DNA of 24,717 nt from NCBI GenBank assembly GCA_035293565.1, contig DATGMP010000131.1:1-24717 (forward strand), in the 5' to 3' direction. This DNA is from DATGMP01 sp035293565. GTDB lineage: Bacteria > Pseudomonadota > Alphaproteobacteria > BOG-932 > Roseiterribacteraceae. Under the pieces are notes generated by a model that was given only the letters and a program-made list of their open reading frames with translations, did not search any database and was not told the DNA's origin. A program made the position numbers and the translations under genes. Shown in pieces: positions 20,808 through 24,717 of this stretch (positions are counted from its first letter, which is position 1; every line of letters starts with the position of its first letter).

Positions 20808-21722
20808 ATGCTTGACCGTATCACGGGCATGCAGGTGTTCTCCCGTGCGGCACAGGCCGGCAGCCTTTCGGCCGCCGCTCGGCTGCTCGCTTTGTCGCCG
20901 GGGATGGCGACCAAGCATCTGGACGCCCTGGAGGCACGGCTTGGGCTGCGTCTCTTTCATCGAAGCACGCGCAAACTCAGCCTCACGGAGGCTGGGCAGC
21001 AATATCTGGAGCTCTGCACCCGGCTTCTGCCCGAACTGGAGGAAGTGGAGGCGATGATCGCTTCGCAGCGTGTGGATGCGTCCGGCCTGCTCCGGCTGAA
21101 CACCCCTCTGTCGTTCGGAGTCCGTTACGTCGCGCCGCTGATCCCGGCATTTGGCAGGCTGCACCCCAACGTGACCGTCGATCTCGGCTTGAACGATCGC
21201 GTCGTCGATTTGATGGATGAAGGCTGGGATCTCACGATCCGGGTCGGTCGCCTGAAGGATAGCCGCCTCGTGTCGCGCAAGCTGGCCGAAAGTGGCATGA
21301 TCGTCTGCGCGTCTCCGCGCTACTGGACGACGCATGGCCGGCCCAGGCTCTGGAGCGATTTACGAGACCACAATTGCCTTGGTTCCACCATCTCGGCCGT
21401 CGCGCGGCCCGATGAATGGCAATACGGCAAGGATCGTGGAAAGCGCGTCGCCATCAAGGGAGCGATGCGGGCCAACAATGGCGATGCCCTCGTCGCGGCG
21501 GCCATCGCCGGGTACGGCGTTCTGTATGAGCCGGAATTCATGGTGGCCGACGCGATCCGGCGAGGCGAACTGGAGGGCGTGGCCCTCGACGCCCCCGGAG
21601 CGGATGTCGGGGGCATCCATCTTGTTTACCCCCCTGATCGCTCGCCGCCGGCAAAGGTTCGAGTCATGATCGACTTCCTCGTCGCCGCGTTCAATCCGTT
21701 GCCGCCGTGGGCCATTCCATGA
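20808..21722 (+). CDS. LysR-family transcriptional regulator
   Basis: A 304-residue LysR protein. The HTH is MLDRITGMQVFSRAAQAGSL, SAAARLLALSPGMATKHLDA, LEARLGLRLFHRSTRKLSLT, the pattern of the subgroup often found next to oxidoreductase genes (similar to the DhcR/PecT-like set). The effector domain shows LRLNTPLSFGVRYVAPLIPA, LNDRVVDLMDEGWDLTIRVG and GYGVLYEPEFM. ATG 20808 is used: AGGAG lies upstream, though 12 bases away. The open frame extends to 20364 but that part is antisense to the oxidoreductase and not family-like. It most likely regulates the divergent MDR gene. Confidence 0.94.
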   Translation: MLDRITGMQVFSRAAQAGSLSAAARLLALSPGMATKHLDALEARLGLRLFHRSTRKLSLTEAGQQYLELCTRLLPELEEVEAMIASQRVDASGLLRLNTPLSFGVRYVAPLIPAFGRLHPNVTVDLGLNDRVVDLMDEGWDLTIRVGRLKDSRLVSRKLAESGMIVCASPRYWTTHGRPRLWSDLRDHNCLGSTISAVARPDEWQYGKDRGKRVAIKGAMRANNGDALVAAAIAGYGVLYEPEFMVADAIRRGELEGVALDAPGADVGGIHLVYPPDRSPPAKVRVMIDFLVAAFNPLPPWAIP

Positions 21723-21861
21723 CCTCGCCGGCACCGATAGCGGTCGACGAGGGCGTGGTCCGATCGCAGCCCCACTGCAGCGGGTGGTCGGAAAGACGCG
21801 GGCTGCTATCTTTGTTCTCGCCCTTGGGTCTGTCGCGTTCGCAGTTCGCATGCCGACGTCC

Positions 21862-22389
21862 TCACGGTCCCGCCCGTGTCAGAGCCAGGGCGGCCAGCGT
21901 CTTTGCTCGCGTTTGCAGGGCCTGATCGTCGCCCGTCCCCATCACGGCAATCATCAGATAGACCGCGCCGCCATCTTTGAAGACATGCAGCTCGCCGTTC
22001 AGCCCGAGCGGCGTCGCGCGCGCGCTCCACAGAGCACGCTGTTCGGCGACCCGCGTCTCGACGAAGGAGGCGCCGCCGTCTTTGAGGGCCTCGACGACCT
22101 TTGGTTCGGTGTCGGGTACCGGATGGGGCGCGATCCGCAGCGTCACGGTCAAGCTTCGCGTCGCGGCGCCTGCGGCGCCCCGCCAGCTACAGCTCGACAG
22201 GCTGATCTGATTGTCGGCCGGCAGATCATTGGCTCTCGGCTCGCCAAGCCCGCTGCCGGCCGCCTGCTCGATCTCGGCCTTGCTGAAGAGGGCGCAGGCG
22301 TGTCTCTCGCCGGCCCGAACAGGGACGGACAGCAAAACTGATGTCAGCAGCATCGGAGCAACCAGGTATCGGATCATCGCGCGCCTCAT
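21862..22389 (-). CDS. Secreted protein, DUF3558-like, unknown function (175 aa)
   Basis: Has a signal peptide: basic MRRAMIRYLV, hydrophobic APMLLTSVLLSVPV, cleavage near VRA-GE at about residue 27. The mature protein begins with C32-ALFSKAEIEQAAG and contains S-SC67-SWRG, a Cys pair and layout resembling DUF3558-type proteins (a ...L.t.aEv..alG... start and a C-x-W strand). The rest is a mixed alpha/beta pattern ending in a helix. ATG 22389 is taken; ATG 22377 is equally possible, with AGGCG just before it, and the upstream start at 22452 would spoil the signal peptide. It follows the inhibitor gene by 47 bp on the same strand. Location is periplasm. Confidence 0.72.
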   Translation of the reverse strand: MRRAMIRYLVAPMLLTSVLLSVPVRAGERHACALFSKAEIEQAAGSGLGEPRANDLPADNQISLSSCSWRGAAGAATRSLTVTLRIAPHPVPDTEPKVVEALKDGGASFVETRVAEQRALWSARATPLGLNGELHVFKDGGAVYLMIAVMGTGDDQALQTRAKTLAALALTRAGP

Positions 22390-22436
22390 ATCCCCGTCGA
22401 TCTCGCAGGAGTCCCTTCGTACCGGTCCGACGTCGT

Positions 22437-22832
22437 TCACTTTCCCCGCCATTCGCTGAGATATCGCGTTCCGCCGTTGGTCTCGGAAAACACGAAGCCA
22501 CCTGTACCGGCCTCAACCTCATCGTCCTCCTGGAACGACGCAATCGGCGCGCCGCCTTCGCTCACGAAGATGATCGCGTTATTGTGCAGCCGCCAGCCGC
22601 TTAACGATTGCAGACCGAACTTGTCCCGGCACGCGTCGGACAAATCGAGGACCCGTCCATCGCCGGTTGCGGCGAGCGCCAGCGTCACAACACAGTCAGA
22701 TTTTTTTCCGTCGCCGGCGCTGAGCCGATATTTGTGCGCCACTTGGGCGGGCTTGAGCTGATAGGACTGGCAATGCGCAGCCGTGCCCTGGCTGACGCCG
22801 AGAGCAAGGGGCAAAATCCAGGCAAGTTTCAT
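22437..22832 (-). CDS. AprI/Inh-family metalloprotease inhibitor-like secreted protein (131 aa)
   Basis: Signal peptide MKLAWILPLALGVSQGTAAH (1-20), then an eight-strand-like small domain. The AprI/Inh pattern is visible: C47-VVTLALAATGDG, L62 onward to C68 (a probable disulphide with C47), FGLQSLSGWRL, IIFVSEGGAPIASFQ and a final FVFSETNGGTRY. AprI proteins sit in the periplasm and block a serralysin-type zinc protease through their N-terminus before it is secreted. ATG 22832 has GGAG eight bases upstream; the frame back to 22859 begins earlier but gives no better start. No serralysin or type I export gene is near, so the target is unknown. Family call by pattern; good but not certain. Confidence 0.72.
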   Translation of the reverse strand: MKLAWILPLALGVSQGTAAHCQSYQLKPAQVAHKYRLSAGDGKKSDCVVTLALAATGDGRVLDLSDACRDKFGLQSLSGWRLHNNAIIFVSEGGAPIASFQEDDEVEAGTGGFVFSETNGGTRYLSEWRGK

Positions 22833-23159
22833 TTCCATCTCCGGTCCGGTTGTCGGCAAATCTGGCGTGATCGCAGCGTGGACTGCCCTTCAGTCGGCGA
22901 GAGGGAGGGCGCGGTTCAATCCGGGCATGGCGCCACGGGCGTGGCCTCGCCGGATGCGACGATCTTCCAGATGAAAATGGCGGCGGAGCAGGGTTGAGGC
23001 TGACGAAGCGCGCCAGACTCTCGAAATAGCCATGTCCCGCCAAAGCCGCAGTCGTCAATGGCGGCCACAATGATCCTCTTTGCTGACTAGTCCTTTGGTT
23101 GAGTAAGCCTAGACAATCAACCTCAAAACTCCAGCAAGGCAAGGGATGCGGGTGCTAGC
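22833..23159. other. 327-bp gap: promoter side of the inhibitor gene
   Basis: No gene is supported. It should carry the promoter of the inhibitor/secreted-protein pair. An inverted repeat GGTTGA (23097-23102) and TCAACC (23117-23122) with a 14-nt spacer lies about 38 bp after the end of the LysR gene, in a relatively AT-rich patch; it has no T-run. Confidence 0.35.
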
Positions 23160-24053
23160 CTAGGCAGTCGACCATTTGGCGGATTCGGCGACAAGGAAAT
23201 CGGCGAAGGTCCTTGCGGAGGGTTTGGTGCCCCTGCCGTCCGGAAACACGGCATGCAGTTCGACCGACCCCATATCCCAGTCGGCTAACACCCGAACCAG
23301 GGAGCCGTTCTCGATCTCGCCTCGGCAACCGACGCTCGCCATCGAGGTCAGGCCGAGGCCGGCAACTGCTGCCGCTGTCGCGACTTCATTGACGGTCGCC
23401 GTCAGCCGGCCACCCACTCGCACCGACGTCGCCTTGCCGTTCTTGCGGAACGTCCAGGCGGGGCCGAGGCGCGACGGTCCCACGATGACGGAATGTGCTG
23501 CGAGGTCGGCGGGCGTCTGAGGAACGCCGAACCGTTCGAGATAGGCCGGCGAAGCGACGATCACGCGTGGCCATGCCGCGATACGACGCGCCACTGCCGT
23601 CGAATCCGGAAGCGACCCGAATCTCAGCCCGATATCGATGCTTTCGCTCACGAAGTTCTGCCGCATGTCGTCGGCCACGAGTTCGACCCGCAGCGCCGGA
23701 TGCTTGTCCATGAAAACTGGAAGGCGCGGCGCGATCTCCCGGATCGCGAAGGTGGATGAAAGGCCGACCCGTAAAACGCCGCGCAATTCGCCGGTCCCGC
23801 GCACCGCGTATTCGGCTTCGTCGAGCGCGCTGAGGATCGGTTCGACCCGTGCCAGAAAGTCGGCGCCGGCCTCAGTCAGGGTGACGGCGCGCGTCGTGCG
23901 TGTGAACAGAGCTGCGCCCATCTTGCGCTCGAGGGCCGCAATCGTGCGGGACACCGTCGGCTGAGGGATATTCAGTTCGCGGCCTCCGGCCGAGAAGCTC
24001 CCCCGCCGGGCGACGCGAGCGAACAGACGCAACGACGAGAGGTGATCATTCAT
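23160..24053 (-). CDS. LysR-family transcriptional regulator
   Basis: A 297-residue LysR protein. HTH: MNDHLSSLRLFARVARRGSF, SAGGRELNIPQPTVSRTIAA, LERKMGAALFTRTTRAVTLT. Effector domain: GVLRVGLSSTFAIREIAPRL, RVELVADDMRQNFVSESIDI, GLRFGSLPDST and AVAGLGLTSMASVGC. ATG 24053 begins exactly where LysR proteins do; the frame to 24245 adds 64 unlike residues that overlap the divergent gene. It lies head to head with the peroxiredoxin-like gene 108 bp away and most likely controls it, possibly in response to oxidants or electrophiles. Confidence 0.94.
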   Translation of the reverse strand: MNDHLSSLRLFARVARRGSFSAGGRELNIPQPTVSRTIAALERKMGAALFTRTTRAVTLTEAGADFLARVEPILSALDEAEYAVRGTGELRGVLRVGLSSTFAIREIAPRLPVFMDKHPALRVELVADDMRQNFVSESIDIGLRFGSLPDSTAVARRIAAWPRVIVASPAYLERFGVPQTPADLAAHSVIVGPSRLGPAWTFRKNGKATSVRVGGRLTATVNEVATAAAVAGLGLTSMASVGCRGEIENGSLVRVLADWDMGSVELHAVFPDGRGTKPSARTFADFLVAESAKWSTA

Positions 24054-24087
24054 GGCTATGATGAATAACTCAAAGCCATATTCTCCG

Positions 24088-24111
24088 TCTATCGCCTTCG
24101 ATCTGGATAGA
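24088..24111. promoter_or_regulatory. Inverted repeat in the LysR/peroxiredoxin promoter region
   Basis: TCTATC (24088-24093), 12-nt spacer, GATAGA (24106-24111). Inside is a smaller palindrome ATCG-CCTT-CGAT (24091-24102). It lies 35 bp from the LysR ATG and about 50 bp before the peroxiredoxin ATG. A candidate operator for the LysR protein; the spacing is not the ideal T-N11-A. Confidence 0.4.
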
Positions 24112-24161
24112 GCACTTTCCCGGTCGCCGGACGCAGATGCGTCACAACCGAGGAAAAAGCG

Positions 24162-24717
24162 ATGTCCCTTCAAGACAAATTGGATGCCCTCAAGACAAAA
24201 TTCGAAACCGAAATGGCTCCGCCTGAAGTCGTGGCGGTCATGCACCGCGTCACCGACGAACTGATCGCCTCAGGTCAGGCTGGCCGTGCTCTGCACGCCG
24301 GCGACCGCGCTCCGGTGTTTGCGCTGCCCGATCCCGACGGCAAGCTCGTGTCCTCGCAGGACTTGCTGGCCAGAGGTCCGCTCGTCCTGACATTCTATCG
24401 CGGCGCCTGGTGCCCGTTCTGCAATCTCGATCTTCAGGCGCTCGAGGAGGTTCGGCCTGGCATCGAAGCGCGCGGTGCGCTGCTCTTGGCCGTGTCCCAA
24501 CAGACGGCGGCCAACAGTCGCAAGTCTCAGCGCAGCAATCGGCTCGGATTCCCCATTGTCGGCGACAAGGGCGGCGAACTAGCCGCGAAATTCGGAATCC
24601 GCTGGCACCTGCCCGAAGACCTGCAGGCGATCCACAAGCAGCTCGGCGCCGACCTCGTCGCCTTCAATGGCGAGGATAGTTGGACGCTGCCGATGCCGGC
24701 GCGATACGTGATCGGGC
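24162..24717 (+). CDS. Peroxiredoxin-like (AhpC/TSA family) protein, cut by the window end
   Basis: An open frame from ATG 24162 (GAGGAAAA just upstream) to the window edge, 185 codons without a stop. It starts MSLQDKLDALKTKFETEMAP, a helical arm, and continues into a thioredoxin fold: APVFALPDPDGKLVSSQDLL (50-69), LVLTFYRGAWCPFC (74-87) with C84-PF-C87, NLDLQALEEV, and LLAVSQQTAANSRKS. The CxxC at the peroxidatic position is typical of the peroxiredoxin-like group with FYRGxWCPFCN, cytosolic thiol peroxidases or redox proteins. Frame usage is consistent with coding sequence throughout. Divergent from a LysR gene. The C-terminus is missing, so a resolving-Cys tail cannot be judged. Confidence 0.9.
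   Translation, partial: MSLQDKLDALKTKFETEMAPPEVVAVMHRVTDELIASGQAGRALHAGDRAPVFALPDPDGKLVSSQDLLARGPLVLTFYRGAWCPFCNLDLQALEEVRPGIEARGALLLAVSQQTAANSRKSQRSNRLGFPIVGDKGGELAAKFGIRWHLPEDLQAIHKQLGADLVAFNGEDSWTLPMPARYVIG

Noticed and set aside
1..24717. tRNA, rRNA, CRISPR, insertion sequence, toxin-antitoxin or phage-like system
   Set aside because: I looked for conserved RNA words, regularly spaced direct repeats, transposase motifs and typical toxin pairs and saw none; the two-gene unit at 5958-6434 has toxin-antitoxin-like size but no matching motif.

Overview
The window looks like chromosome of a high-GC alphaproteobacterium, most probably Bradyrhizobium or a close relative. This rests on three things I recognise rather than on a search. 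Two interspersed palindromic elements (411-513 and 19557-19648) have the wording of repeats common in bradyrhizobial genomes. Several very small genes at 5.4-9.2 kb read like Bradyrhizobium-type hypothetical families. The Tad/Cpa pilus proteins are of rhizobial type. No rRNA, tRNA, CRISPR array, insertion sequence or phage gene was seen.

Layout. (1) 0.15-5.05 kb: a PilZ-domain gene on the plus strand faces a minus-strand cpaB-cpaC-cpaD-cpaE operon for Flp/Tad pilus export (inner-membrane/periplasmic CpaB, outer-membrane secretin CpaC, lipoprotein CpaD, MinD-like CpaE). The motor and pilin genes (cpaF, tadBC, flp, cpaA) are not in the window. (2) 5.2-9.5 kb: a field of small genes. It holds a diverged duplicate pair (7003-7236 and 7995-8363) that also shares its upstream DNA, a small HTH-like basic protein, a DUF2188-like protein, a truncated DUF2171 gene and a strong terminator with a possible 32-codon ORF in front of it. 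(3) 9.6-13.7 kb: a DUF72 protein, a stand-alone ATP-dependent DNA ligase behind a good EcfG-type (general stress) promoter, an SDR oxidoreductase with a Tat-like leader, and fdhD. (4) 14.0-19.4 kb: a metabolic module. A LysR regulator converges on a tightly packed leuC-leuD-alpha/beta hydrolase operon (1-bp gaps), which is divergent from a dctA-type dicarboxylate transporter; the shared promoter region contains a T-N11-A LysR-type box. (5) 19.7-24.7 kb: a zinc-less MDR oxidoreductase divergent from a LysR gene with a palindrome between them, two small secreted proteins including an AprI/Inh-type protease inhibitor, a third LysR gene, and a divergent peroxiredoxin-like gene cut by the window end.

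The most interesting unit is the leuC-leuD-hydrolase/dctA/LysR module. LeuC and LeuD keep the Fe-S and core motifs but differ from the usual biosynthetic enzymes at several normally constant positions. The hydrolase keeps the dehalogenase-type Asp/Arg active site but lacks the expected halide-pocket His. The transporter has a changed substrate-loop motif. Together they suggest uptake and hydration/dehydration of a small di- or hydroxy-dicarboxylate rather than leucine synthesis. That is an inference. Family calls here come from reading translated sequence by eye; no database search was possible.
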